A DNA stretch of 64,000 nucleotides from Streptomyces rubrogriseus. GTDB lineage: Bacteria > Actinomycetota > Actinomycetes > Streptomycetales > Streptomycetaceae. The stretch spans positions 1,798,001 through 1,862,000 of the forward strand of contig NZ_CP116256.1 in the NCBI RefSeq assembly GCF_027947575.1. The letters run 5' to 3'. A program made the position numbers and the translations under genes. Positions 40,406 through 49,363 of this stretch are shown piece after piece. The number at the start of each line of letters is the position of its first letter. Position 1 is the stretch's first letter. Below the pieces are notes generated by a model that was not told where the DNA came from, ran no database searches, and saw nothing but the letters and a program-made list of their open reading frames with translations.

Positions 40406-40620
40406 GCGAACCGCCTTTCTGCCGGGCCCCGGGATCCTCAGTACGTGCCGTACCGGGCCGATGATCAGCCTGGTGCGCACGACTGTCCGGAAAACGGCCA
40501 CCTGTGCGAGCGAGTGTGTGCGGGCCGGTCATGGGTGAAACGCCGTGCACCGGGACGATGGTTCCACCGGGTGGCACAGCACACATCGCGGACAGAGCGG
40601 ATCCGCCGGACAGTGGGACC

Positions 40621-41442
40621 ATGCGAGTCTTCCGAGGACCGCGCCGGGCCCGGGAGCGACGGACCGCCCGCATACCCGGCGCCGTGCGCATGCCGACCGC
40701 GGCACGGGCGCTGCTCGGTGCCCTGCCCGGGCTGGCCGCCGTCGCCGCGCTCTTCCTGTGCGCGAACGGGGTGGAACGGGCGGCCGACGCCGACGCCGAG
40801 GCCGTTCCGGCCGCCGCCACCGACCGGTACGCCGCGCCCCGGCCCGACATCGTGCCCCGGTCGGTCTGGCTGGGCGACGCCGCCCGCGCCCAGCCCGCCC
40901 CCCGCTACGACGACGAGGTGGTCGCCGTCTTCGTCCACCACACGGACACGCCCAACGGCTACGACTGCGCCGACGTGCCGGCCATCCTCCGCGGGGTGTA
41001 CCAGGGTCAGACCGGTGCCCGGGACTGGGACGACATCGGCTACAACTTCGTCGTGGACCGCTGCGGCACCGTGTACGAGGGCCGCGCCGGCGGCATCGAC
41101 CGGCCCGTCACCGGCGCCCACACCCAGGGCTTCAACCACCGCACCACCGGGATCGCCGCCCTCGGCACCTACACCGCCGGGGTGCCCGTGCCCGACGAGC
41201 TGACCGACGCGATCGCCGCCGTGGCGGCCTGGAAGCTGGGCGAGACCGGCACCGACCCGCGGGCGAAGGTCGCCCTGGTCTCCAGCAACGGCCTCAGCCG
41301 GTACGCCGCGGGCGCCACCGCCATGCTGCCCGCCGTCGCGGGCCACGACGACGGTTACCAGACCAGTTGCCCGGGTGCGGCTCTCTCCGCCCGCCTCGCG
41401 GACGTCCGGGACACGGCGGCCCGCCTCCAGGGCCGGGCCTGA
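40621..41442 (+). CDS. Secreted peptidoglycan-recognition/amidase protein (PGRP, Amidase_2)
   Basis: The 273-residue N-acetylmuramoyl-L-alanine amidase-like protein has a transmembrane or signal segment (about 31-52, LLGALPGLAAVAALFLCANG). A PGRP domain follows: FVHHTDTPNGYDC (zinc His), IGYNFVVDRCGTVYEGRAGG, GAHTQGFN (zinc His) and TSCPGAAL (zinc Cys). It should cut the amide between muramic acid and L-Ala in peptidoglycan. ATG 40621 is preferred; longer in-frame starts add residues without a signal pattern. The gene is divergent from the MarP-like protease gene. Confidence 0.9.
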   Translation: MRVFRGPRRARERRTARIPGAVRMPTAARALLGALPGLAAVAALFLCANGVERAADADAEAVPAAATDRYAAPRPDIVPRSVWLGDAARAQPAPRYDDEVVAVFVHHTDTPNGYDCADVPAILRGVYQGQTGARDWDDIGYNFVVDRCGTVYEGRAGGIDRPVTGAHTQGFNHRTTGIAALGTYTAGVPVPDELTDAIAAVAAWKLGETGTDPRAKVALVSSNGLSRYAAGATAMLPAVAGHDDGYQTSCPGAALSARLADVRDTAARLQGRA

Positions 41443-41476
41443 CCGCCCGGGCCGGCGGTGCGCCCGAGTCCGCGCG

Positions 41477-41998
41477 TCACTCCGGTCCGAACCTCGCCCA
41501 CAGGCGGGGCAGGCGCTCGGCGAGGGCGCGGTCGTTCTCCAGGTCGATCGGTGCGCCCAGCGGTTCGGGGGGCGCGGGCGCGATGCCCAGGTCCGGGGCG
41601 ACGGTGCCGGTGAGCTGCTCGTAGGCCTCGTCGGCCGCGTAGCCCAGCTCCTCGCCGTCGCCGTCCAGCTCCTCGTCGAAGTCGTCCAGCAGCTCGGCGA
41701 GCGAGTCGGGCTCGTGCACCGCGCCCTCGTACACCTCGCGGCCCTGGCCGATCAGCCAGCACCGGAAGAAGTCGAAGGCGTCGTCGCTCGCCCCGCCGAG
41801 CAGCACCCACGCGGCACCCCACAGGTCCCAGGTGCAGGCGCGGTTGTAGCGGGCCTCGAAGTGGCGGGCGAAGTCGAGCACCAGGTCCGGGTCCATGCCG
41901 AGCAGCCGCTCCACGAGCAGGTCGGCCTGGTCCTCGGAATCGCCGTCGGCGCGCTGCCGGGCGGCGTCGATCAGCTCCCAGAACTCCGTCTCGTCCAT
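41477..41998 (-). CDS. DUF4240 domain protein
   Basis: The 173-residue soluble protein matches the DUF4240 family: MDETEFWELIDAARQRADGD at the start, a central RACTWDLWGAAWVLLGGASDDAFDFFR and LIGQGREVYEGAVHEPDSLAEL. Family members occur near toxin-immunity and regulatory genes in several phyla, but the function is not known. Here it stands alone and is followed upstream by a long intergenic repeat. Start ATG 41998. Confidence 0.85.
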   Translation of the reverse strand: MDETEFWELIDAARQRADGDSEDQADLLVERLLGMDPDLVLDFARHFEARYNRACTWDLWGAAWVLLGGASDDAFDFFRCWLIGQGREVYEGAVHEPDSLAELLDDFDEELDGDGEELGYAADEAYEQLTGTVAPDLGIAPAPPEPLGAPIDLENDRALAERLPRLWARFGPE

Positions 41999-42068
41999 CA
42001 CGGGTCCAGCATCGGCCCTGGGCGGGGGCGGCGCACGCGGAGTGCGGCGGATCGTTATGCGCGGGTGT

Positions 42069-42483
42069 GGTGGGGGTGCGTGTAGCGCGGTGTGTGCGGT
42101 GGGTGGGTCGGGGTCGCGCCGGGGGGTGTCCGTCCTCGGAACGGCGCGGAATGGGTCACTTGAAGAGGCTCGGGGTGTTGACGCGCCAACCGCTGCGGGC
42201 GGACACCCCCGGCACGCCCCTTCTCGCCGTACGCGGCTGCGGCCCGCCCTCGCTCCGCGCTCCTTCTCGCGGTACGCGGCTTCCCCGCCGCGTCGCCCCC
42301 GGCCGCCGCTGCGGGCCGTCGTCGCCCCCGCGGCAGCTGCGCGTGACCGCCCCGCCGCCCAGCTGCGGGCAGTCGCCGCCCCCCGCCGCCGCTGCGGGCA
42401 GTCGTGCCGCTGGGGCGGCACGGGTGGGCGCAGCGGCACCCGCAACGCCGGGCCGCGCATCCCTCGCGCCCGCACCCACCCCG
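42069..42483. repeat. Long structured intergenic repeat, copy A
   Basis: About 415 bp match copy B (55401-56030) at near identity in the same orientation. The first block has GGGGGTGTCCG (42122-42132) and CGGACACCCCC (42200-42210), an 11-bp inverted repeat around a 67-nt conserved loop. A hairpin GTGCCGC-TGGG-GCGGCAC follows (42404-42421). There is no convincing coding potential or transposase, and I do not recognise the element. It lies upstream of the DUF4240 gene and downstream of the WYL gene. Confidence 0.85.
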
Positions 42484-42553
42484 GGCACCAAGACCACGCC
42501 GGGTCACGCGACCCCCGGTCAACCGGACCGCGCCGGTCCGCGGCACCCCGCAC

Positions 42554-43537
42554 TCACCCCCCGTACAACCCCGCCAACCGCCGAGCCTCCCGCGCGAACC
42601 GTTCCCGCAGCGCCGCCGGCGCCAGCACCTCCACCTCCGGCCCGAGCCCCCTGAGCTGCGCATGCGCGACCTCCTCCGACTCCACCGGCAGCGCCACCGT
42701 CACCCAGCCGTCCGCATCCGGCGCACCCGCGGCGCTCAGCGCCTCCCGGGCCGACAGCGCGTCGACCGCGTACGGCAGCCCGCGCACCCCCCGCTCCGAC
42801 AGCCGCACCACCACCTCGGCCCGCAGGATCGACCGCGCGAACTGCTCGGCCCGCTCGGCCCAGAACGCGGGCAGGTCGAAGCCGTCGTCCCGGACGAAAC
42901 GTTCCTCGCCCGCCTCCACCGCCGTGAACCGGTCGATGCGGTACACGCGGAAGGGTCCGTCGTCCGCCGTCCCCGCGACCCGCGCGCAGAGGTACCAGAC
43001 CCCGGCCTTCAGTACGAGCCCGTACGGCTCCAGCTCCCGGACGACCTCGTCCGTCCCGCGCCGGTAGCGCGCGGCGACGCGCCGGTCGTCCCAGACCGCG
43101 TCCGCCACCGCGGGCAGCAGCTCGGGCGTCTCCGGCTCGCGGAACCAGTTCGGCGCGTCCAGGTGGAAGCGCTGGGCCGCCGTACGGGAGGCGTCCCGCA
43201 GGGAGGGGAGCAGGGCCGCCGACACCTTCAGGCGGGCCGCCGAGGCCGCGTCCTCCAGGCCCATCTCGCGCAGCGCCCCGGGGACTCCGGACAGGAACAG
43301 CGCCTCCGCCTCGCCCCGGGCCAGCCCGGTCAGGCGGGTGCGGTAGCCGCCGACGAGGCGGTAGCCGCCGGCCCGGCCGCGCTCCGCGTACACCGGCACG
43401 CCCGCCTCCGACAGCGCCTGCGCGTCCCGCGTCACGGTCCGCTCCGACACCTCCAGCTCGCGGGCCAGCTCGGCGGCGGTCATGGACGGGCGGGACTGGA
43501 GGAGCAGCACCATCTTGATGAGGCGGGCAGCGCGCAT
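42554..43537 (-). CDS. WYL-domain transcriptional regulator (YafY/DeoR-like)
   Basis: The 327-residue regulator has an N-terminal HTH_11 (MRAARLIKMVLLLQSRPSM, then LARELEVSERTVTRDAQALSEAGVPVYA). A WYL domain follows in the middle (LEPYGLVLKAGVWYLCARV, about residues 170-188), then a WCX-like C terminus. WYL domains bind nucleic acid or nucleotides and often couple DNA damage or defence to transcription. The start is ATG 43537; the GTG two codons upstream is equally possible. It is separated from the aceE gene by a terminator. Confidence 0.92.
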   Translation of the reverse strand: MRAARLIKMVLLLQSRPSMTAAELARELEVSERTVTRDAQALSEAGVPVYAERGRAGGYRLVGGYRTRLTGLARGEAEALFLSGVPGALREMGLEDAASAARLKVSAALLPSLRDASRTAAQRFHLDAPNWFREPETPELLPAVADAVWDDRRVAARYRRGTDEVVRELEPYGLVLKAGVWYLCARVAGTADDGPFRVYRIDRFTAVEAGEERFVRDDGFDLPAFWAERAEQFARSILRAEVVVRLSERGVRGLPYAVDALSAREALSAAGAPDADGWVTVALPVESEEVAHAQLRGLGPEVEVLAPAALRERFAREARRLAGLYGG

Positions 43538-43559
43538 GCCCACATGATGCAGGAGGCGC

Positions 43560-43589
43560 GGAAGGCCCCCGCCGGGGCGGGGGCCTTCC
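43560..43589 (-). terminator. aceE terminator
   Basis: GGAAGGCCCCCGCC (43560-43573) and GGCGGGGGCCTTCC (43576-43589) pair perfectly over 14 bp with a GG loop, just past the aceE stop on the minus strand. Confidence 0.85.
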
Positions 43590-43607
43590 GTTCGTGGTGA
43601 CTCGCCT

Positions 43608-46307
43608 CTACAGGCCGTAGCGCTCGCGCGCCTCCTTCACGGCCGTCGCCTTGACCTCGCCGCGCCGGGCGAGCTGGGCCAGGGCCGCGACCACGATGGA
43701 CTCGGCGTCCACGCCGAAGTGGCGGCGGGCGGCGTCCCGGGTGTCCGACAGGCCGAAGCCGTCGGCACCGAGCGACGAGTAGTCCTGCTCGACCCACTGC
43801 GCGATCTGGTCCGGGACCTGGCGCATGTAGTCGGAGACCGCGAGCACCGGGCCCTCGGCGCCCTGCAGCGCCCGGCGGACGTACGGCACCCGGTCCTCGC
43901 CGCGCAGCAGCGCCGCGTCGGCGTCCATGGCGTCCCGGCGCAGCTCCGTCCAGGAGGTCGCGGACCACACGTCGGCGGCCACGCCCCACTCCTCGGCGAG
44001 CAGCCGCTGCGCCTTGAGCGTCCAGTGGATCGCCGTGCCGGAGCCGAGCAGCTGGATGCGCGGGGCGTTCGCGGCCGGGGTCAGGCCCGCCGTCTCCGCC
44101 GTGTTGAAGCGGTACAGGCCCTTGACGATGCCCTCGTCCACCCCGGACGGCTTGGCCGGCTGCGGCATCGGCTCGTTGTAGACCGTCAGGTAGTAGAAGA
44201 CGTTCGGGTCCTCGCCCGGGGCCGCCTCGCCGTACATGCGGCGCAGACCGTCCTTGACGATCGCCGCGATCTCGTACGCGAACGCCGGGTCGTAGGAGAG
44301 CGCGGCCGGGTTGGTCGCCGCGATGGCCGGGGAGTGGCCGTCCGCGTGCTGGAGGCCCTCACCGGTGAGGGTGGTGCGGCCCGCGGTGGCGCCCACCAGG
44401 AAGCCGCGGCCGAGCTGGTCGCCGAGCTGCCACATCTGGTCGGCCGTGCGCTGCCAGCCGAACATCGAGTAGAAGATGTAGAACGGGATCATCGCCTCGC
44501 CGTGCGTCGCGTACGCGGTGGACGCGGCGATGAAGTCGGCCATCGAGCCGGCCTCGGTGATGCCCTCGTTGAGGATCTGGCCGTTCTTGGCTTCCTTGTA
44601 GTACATCAGCTGGTCGCGGTCGACCGGCTCGTACGTCTGGCCCTTGGGCGAGTAGATGCCCAGTGACGGGAAGAGGCTCTCCATGCCGAAGGTGCGGGCC
44701 TCGTCGGGGACGATCGGCACCCAGCGCTTGCCGGTCTCCTTGTCCCGGACCAGGTCCTTGACCAGGCGGACGAAGGCCATGGTCGTCGCGACGTTCTGCG
44801 AGCCGGAGCCCTTGTCGAAGGAGGCGAACGCCTTGTCGGCGGGGGCGGGCAGCGGCGCGAGCGGGTGGACGCGGCGGGCCGGGGCGGGGCCGCCGAGGGC
44901 GGCGCGGCGCTCCTGGAGGTAGCGCACCTCGGGGGAGTCGGCGCCGGGGTGGCCGTAGGGGACCACGCCGTCGACGAAGGCGCTGTCCGCGATCGGCAGG
45001 CCGAGCAGGTCGCGCATGTCCTTGAACTCGTCCACCGAGAGCTTCTTCATCTGGTGGTTGGCGTTCTTCGACGCGAAGCCGGAGCCGAGGGTGTGGCCCT
45101 TGACCGTCTGGGCCAGGATCACGGTGGGCGCGCCCTTGTGGGCGAGCGCGGCGCGGTAGGCGGCGTACACCTTGCGGGACTCGTGACCACCGCGGGAGAA
45201 GTGGAAGCACTCGAGGATCTTGTCGTCGGACAGGAGCTTCGCCATTTCGGCGAGCTGCGGGTCCTTGTTGAAGAAGTCCTCGCGGATGTAGGCGGCGTCG
45301 CGCGTCTGGTACGTCTGGACCTGGGCGTCCGGTACCTCGCGCAGGCGGCGTACCAGGGCGCCGGTGGTGTCGAGCTGGAACAGCTCGTCCCAGGCCGTGC
45401 CCCACAGCGACTTGATCACGTTCCAGCCGGCGCCGCGGAACTGGGCCTCCAGCTCCTGCACGATCTTGAAGTTGGCGCGGACCGGACCGTCGAGGCGCTG
45501 CAGGTTGCAGTTGATGACGAAGGTCAGGTTGTCCAGGCCCTCGCGGGAGGCGAGGGTGAGCGCGGTGGTGGACTCCGGCTCGTCCATCTCGCCGTCGCCG
45601 AGGAACGCCCACACGTGGGAGTTGGTCAGGTCCTTGATGCCGCGGCTGGTCAGGTAGCGGTTGAACCGCGCCTGGTAGATCGCGGAGATCGGACCGAGGC
45701 CCATGGAGACGGTGGGGAACTCCCACAGCCAGGGCAGGCGGCGCGGGTGCGGGTAGGACGGCAGGCCGTTCCCGCCGGCCTCGCGGCGGAAGTTGTCCAG
45801 CTGCTCCTCGTTCAGGCGGCCGTCGAGGAAGGCGCGGGCGTAGATGCCGGGGGAGGCGTGGCCCTGGACGTAGAGCTGGTCGCCGGAGCCGTCACCCTCC
45901 TTGCCCTTGAAGAAGTGGTTGAAGCCGGTCTCGTAGAGCCAGGCCGCGGAGGCGAAGGTGGCGATGTGGCCGCCGACGCCGTACTTGCTGCCGCGGGTCA
46001 CCATCGCCGCCGCGTTCCAGCGGTTCCAGGCGGTGATCCGCTGCTCCATCGCCTCGTCGCCGTCCACGGTGGGCTCGTCGGCGGTCGGGATGGAGTTGAC
46101 GTAGTCGGTCTCCAGCAGCTTCGGCAGCGCCAGGCCCGCGCCCTCGGCGCGCTCCAGCGTGCGGCGCATCAGGTACGCGGCACGGTGCGGCCCGGCCGCC
46201 TTGGTGACGGCGTCCAGGGAGGCCTGCCACTCGGCGGTCTCCTCGGGGTCGCGGTCCGGGAGCTGGTCGAGCTCGCTCGGCTGGATGGCTTTGGGGTCGG
46301 TCGTCAT
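43608..46307 (-). CDS. aceE: Pyruvate dehydrogenase E1 component (homodimeric AceE)
   Basis: The 899-residue ThDP enzyme decarboxylates pyruvate and passes acetyl to the E2 lipoyl domain. It is a large single-chain AceE: start MTTDPKAIQPSELDQLPDRDP, ThDP motif GDGEMDEPES, and STAYATHGEAMIPFYIFYSMFG with EGLQHADGHSPA. The ATG at 46307 is chosen because AGGAAGG lies upstream and the longer frame adds an unrelated segment. It sits within 7 kb of the E2 and E3 genes but in a separate unit with a GntR gene between them. The palindrome at 46427-46443 is a likely operator for it. Confidence 0.97.
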   Translation of the reverse strand: MTTDPKAIQPSELDQLPDRDPEETAEWQASLDAVTKAAGPHRAAYLMRRTLERAEGAGLALPKLLETDYVNSIPTADEPTVDGDEAMEQRITAWNRWNAAAMVTRGSKYGVGGHIATFASAAWLYETGFNHFFKGKEGDGSGDQLYVQGHASPGIYARAFLDGRLNEEQLDNFRREAGGNGLPSYPHPRRLPWLWEFPTVSMGLGPISAIYQARFNRYLTSRGIKDLTNSHVWAFLGDGEMDEPESTTALTLASREGLDNLTFVINCNLQRLDGPVRANFKIVQELEAQFRGAGWNVIKSLWGTAWDELFQLDTTGALVRRLREVPDAQVQTYQTRDAAYIREDFFNKDPQLAEMAKLLSDDKILECFHFSRGGHESRKVYAAYRAALAHKGAPTVILAQTVKGHTLGSGFASKNANHQMKKLSVDEFKDMRDLLGLPIADSAFVDGVVPYGHPGADSPEVRYLQERRAALGGPAPARRVHPLAPLPAPADKAFASFDKGSGSQNVATTMAFVRLVKDLVRDKETGKRWVPIVPDEARTFGMESLFPSLGIYSPKGQTYEPVDRDQLMYYKEAKNGQILNEGITEAGSMADFIAASTAYATHGEAMIPFYIFYSMFGWQRTADQMWQLGDQLGRGFLVGATAGRTTLTGEGLQHADGHSPAIAATNPAALSYDPAFAYEIAAIVKDGLRRMYGEAAPGEDPNVFYYLTVYNEPMPQPAKPSGVDEGIVKGLYRFNTAETAGLTPAANAPRIQLLGSGTAIHWTLKAQRLLAEEWGVAADVWSATSWTELRRDAMDADAALLRGEDRVPYVRRALQGAEGPVLAVSDYMRQVPDQIAQWVEQDYSSLGADGFGLSDTRDAARRHFGVDAESIVVAALAQLARRGEVKATAVKEARERYGL

Positions 46308-46426
46308 GTCGCCGCCTTCCTCAGTCGAAGGGGGTTCCCTCATCGGCAAGGGTTCGGGGGTGCCCTAGGTCTTTGGCAGGACAGGGCTGGGGCTTGGGTG
46401 GAAGCCCGTCTGTGACTGTAACTCCC

Positions 46427-46443
46427 TGATCGATGATCGATCA
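46427..46443. promoter_or_regulatory. Perfect palindrome TGATCGAT-G-ATCGATCA upstream of aceE
   Basis: Arms of 8 bp around a single G. It is AT-richer than its surroundings and 120 bp upstream of the aceE start, so an operator is likely. The GntR/FCD regulator encoded at 46697-47320 is a candidate binder by proximity only. Confidence 0.6.
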
Positions 46444-46647
46444 AAGGGTTGAGGGGCAAAACCTCTTGATCACGAGAAAGTCGGCACGGGGTGCCTCCGG
46501 CGGTGGCACGGGGTGACCTTGAAGTTGGCGGTTCGTGCAGGTGAGAGGGGGTGGGCGCGGATGAGCCCGGGAGGTTCGGTCGAGTGGCGTCCGCGGGTGG
46601 GCCCACGCGGCGGAGCCGCATATCGGTACAGCCCCGCGACCCCATGA

Positions 46648-46668
46648 GGGGCGCGGGGAACTGCGCGA
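46648..46668 (+). repeat. Dispersed repeat element, copy 1 (GGGGCGCGGGGAAC core)
   Basis: GGGGCGCGGGGAACTGCGCG plus one A matches the block at 51034-51054 at 20 of 21 positions. This is a common Streptomyces intergenic motif; it lies 341 bp upstream of the aceE start. Confidence 0.65.
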
Positions 46669-46696
46669 ACGGGGGCGGCGGGGGTGAAGGAACGCG

Positions 46697-47320
46697 TCAG
46701 GGGCGCGGGGCGCAGCCCAGGACGTGGGACTTCACGATCTCCGGGATGCGAGGGTCACGGCGGCGGAAGGCCGCGACCAGCTCCTCGTGCTCCTCCGCGT
46801 ACGACTGCTGCACCGTCCCCAGCCACCGTATCGACAGCGCCGTGAACACCTCGATCCCCAGCCCCTCCCACGTGTGCAGCAGCACCGAGTTGCCCGCCGC
46901 CCGCACCAGCTCCCGGTGGAAGCCCACCGTGTGCCGCACCTGGCCGGTGCCGTCGGAGACCCGGTCGGCCTCGTACAGCGCGGCGACGTGCGGCTCCAGG
47001 GCCGAGCAGTCCAGGGCGAGCCGGTCCGCCGCCAGCTCGGCCGCGATGGCCTCCAGGCCGGCCCGGACGGGGTAGCTCTCCTCCAGGTCGGCGGCGGTCA
47101 GGTTGCGCACCCGCACGCCCTTGTTCGGCGCCGACTCGATCAGCCGCAGCGACTCCAGCTCCCGCAGCGCCTCCCGCACCGGCGTCTGGCTGACCTCCAG
47201 CTCGGTCGCGATCCGCCGCTCCACGATCCGCTCGCCCGGCTGCCAGCGCCCGCTGATGATCCCTTCCAGGATGTGCTCGCGGATCTGTTCGCGCAGCGAG
47301 TGGACGACGGGCGCGGTCAT
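46697..47320 (-). CDS. GntR-family regulator, FadR/FCD subfamily
   Basis: The 207-residue regulator has the GntR winged helix LREQIREHILEGIISGRWQPGERI and the wing TELEVSQTPVREALRELES (about 8-60). An all-helical FCD domain follows with the metal-type histidine VGFHRELVRAAGN near 128. FCD members bind small acids such as lactate or pyruvate-like effectors. GAAGGAGC lies close to ATG 47320. It lies upstream of aceE on the same strand and between the PDH subunit genes, so pyruvate or lactate sensing is a plausible role, unproved. Confidence 0.92.
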   Translation of the reverse strand: MTAPVVHSLREQIREHILEGIISGRWQPGERIVERRIATELEVSQTPVREALRELESLRLIESAPNKGVRVRNLTAADLEESYPVRAGLEAIAAELAADRLALDCSALEPHVAALYEADRVSDGTGQVRHTVGFHRELVRAAGNSVLLHTWEGLGIEVFTALSIRWLGTVQQSYAEEHEELVAAFRRRDPRIPEIVKSHVLGCAPRP

Positions 47321-47471
47321 GAGAGCTCCTTCGGGAGGGGGCCCCTTCGGCCCCCTGGGGGACTGACGTTTAGACAATACGGCCGTCACGGGGGGCGGGA
47401 AGGGCGCACGGGGGCGCTTTGACGCAGGTGAGACGAGACTTACACAGCGTGCCCCGGTCGAAACACGGCGA

Positions 47472-47503
47472 TGCCCCCGCCCGGGAGGTTCCGGGCGGGG
47501 GCA
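47472..47503 (-). terminator. Terminator downstream of the E2 gene
   Basis: TGCCCCCGCCCGG (47472-47484) and CCGGGCGGGGGCA (47491-47503) form a perfect 13-bp stem with loop GAGGTT, 27 bp past the E2 stop. Confidence 0.85.
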
Positions 47504-47529
47504 CCGTACAGGCCCACTGGCGAGGGTGA

Positions 47530-49300
47530 CTACAGGCCGAGCTCGACCTCGAACTCGCCCGCCTCCAGGATCGCCTTGACCGCCGTCAGGTAGCGGGCGG
47601 CGTCGGCGCCGTCCACCAGACGGTGGTCGTAGGACAGGGTCAGGTACGTCATGTCGCGGACGCCGATGAGCGGGCCGTCCTCCGTCTCGATGACGGCCGG
47701 ACGCTTGACCGTGGCACCGATGCCGAGGATGGCGACCTGGCCCGGCGGCACGATGATCGTGTCGAACAGCGCGCCGCGCGAACCGGTGTTGCTGATGGTG
47801 AAGGTCGCACCGGCCAGCTCGTCCGGGCTGATCTTGCTGGCCCGCACCTTGCCCGCCAGGTCGGCGGTCGCCTTGGCGATGCCGGCCAGGTTCAGGTCAC
47901 CGGCGTTCTTGATGACCGGGGTCATCAGGCCCTTCTCGGAGTCCACCGCGATACCGATGTTCTCGGTGTCGAAGTAGGTGATGGTCCCCTCGGCCTCGTT
48001 GATCTTGGCGTTGACCGGGGCGTGGGCCTTGAGGGCCTGGGCCGCGGCCTTGACGAAGAACGGCATCGGGGAGAGCTTGACGCCCTCGCGAGCCGCGAAC
48101 GCGTCCTTGGCACGGGCGCGCAGCTTCATCAGACGGGTGACGTCGACCTCGACGACCGACGACAGCTGGGCCTGCTCGTGCAGCGCCTTGACCATGTTGT
48201 CGCCGATGACCTTGCGGATGCGCGGCATCTTGACGGTCTGGCCACGCAGCGGGGAGGCCTCCAGGACGGGGGCCTTCTTCGCGGCGGGCGCGGCAGGGGC
48301 GGCGGCCGGAGCCGGGGCGGCGGCCTTCGCGGCCTCGGCCGCGGCGACGACGTCCTGCTTGCGGATACGGCCGCCGACGCCGGTGCCCTTGACGGTGGAC
48401 AGGTCGACGCCGTTCTCGGCGGCGAGCTTGCGCACCAGCGGGGTGACGTAGGCGCCGTCGTCCACCGGCTGGGCGGCGGCCGGGGCAGCCGGAGCGGCGG
48501 CCGGGGCCGACGCGGGCGCCGGGGCGGCGGGCTGCGGGGCCGGAGCCAGCGGCGCCTGCGGGGCCGGGGCGGCCGGAGCCGGAGCGGCCTGCGCGGGAGC
48601 CGGGGCCGGAGCCGCCGGAGCCGGGGTGGGCTCGGGCTGGGCCGGAGCAGCGGGGGCGGCCGGGGCAGCCGCCGGGGCGGCGCCCGCCGCACCGATGACG
48701 GCGAGCTTGGCGCCGACCTCGGCCGTCTCGTCCTCGCCGACCACGATCTCCAGCAGGGTGCCGGAGGTGGGGGCCGGGATCTCGGTGTCGACCTTGTCGG
48801 TCGAGACCTCGAGCAGCGGCTCGTCCTCCTCGACGCTGTCACCGACCGACTTCAGCCAGCGGGTGACGGTGCCCTCGGTGACGGACTCGCCGAGCGCGGG
48901 CAGCACCACGTCCGTGCCCTCCGCGGAGCCGCCGGCGGCGGCGTCGGCGGTGGGAGCGGGCGCCGGGGCGGCCTGCTCGGTGGAGGGGCGGCCGGGGCGG
49001 GCTCGGGGCCGGCTCGGCGACCTGCTCGGCCTGCGGGGCCGGGGCGGCGGCGGGGGCGCCGCTGCCGTCGTCGATCAGCGCCAGCTCGGCGCCGACCTCG
49101 ACGGTCTCGTCCTCGGCGACCTTGATGGAGGACAGCACGCCCGAGGCGGGGGCCGGGATCTCGGTGTCGACCTTGTCGGTCGAGACCTCGAGCAACGGCT
49201 CGTCGGCCTCGACGCGCTCACCCTCGGCCTTCAGCCAGCGGGTGACGGTGCCCTCGGTGACGCTCTCGCCGAGCGCCGGAAGGGTTACGGAAACCGCCAT
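47530..49300 (-). CDS. sucB: Dihydrolipoamide acyltransferase (E2) with two lipoyl domains, apparent frameshift in the linker
   Basis: E2 acyl-transferase of a 2-oxoacid dehydrogenase complex. The first lipoyl domain (from ATG 49300: [15 protein letters not shown], lipoyl Lys in [10 protein letters not shown]) is in one frame. The second lipoyl domain, peripheral-subunit domain and catalytic domain ([16 protein letters not shown]) are in another from about 48985 on. One extra or two missing bases in the C-rich 48982-49015 stretch explain it; restoring two Cs gives an expected [15 protein letters not shown] linker. Streptomyces E2 usually has two or more lipoyl domains. A frameshift would disable an important enzyme, so an assembly error is the first suspect. 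Substrate specificity, pyruvate or 2-oxoglutarate, is not settled. Confidence 0.85.
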
Positions 49301-49363
49301 GGTTTCGGTTGCTCCTTACGAAATTGCGGAAGTCTGTGTCGTCGCGCCCGAAGACCGAAGCGG

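Larger units (their letters stand above)
46308..46696. other. 389-bp upstream region of aceE
   Basis: This holds the aceE promoter region with a perfect 17-bp palindrome (46427-46443), a further TTGATCA nearby, and the dispersed GGGGCGCGGGGAAC repeat (46648-46668). I see no gene. Confidence 0.7.

Noticed and set aside
42069..42545. Transposable element with transposase in copy A
   Set aside because: No transposase-like frame, no target-site duplication and no terminal inverted repeats at its ends could be seen.
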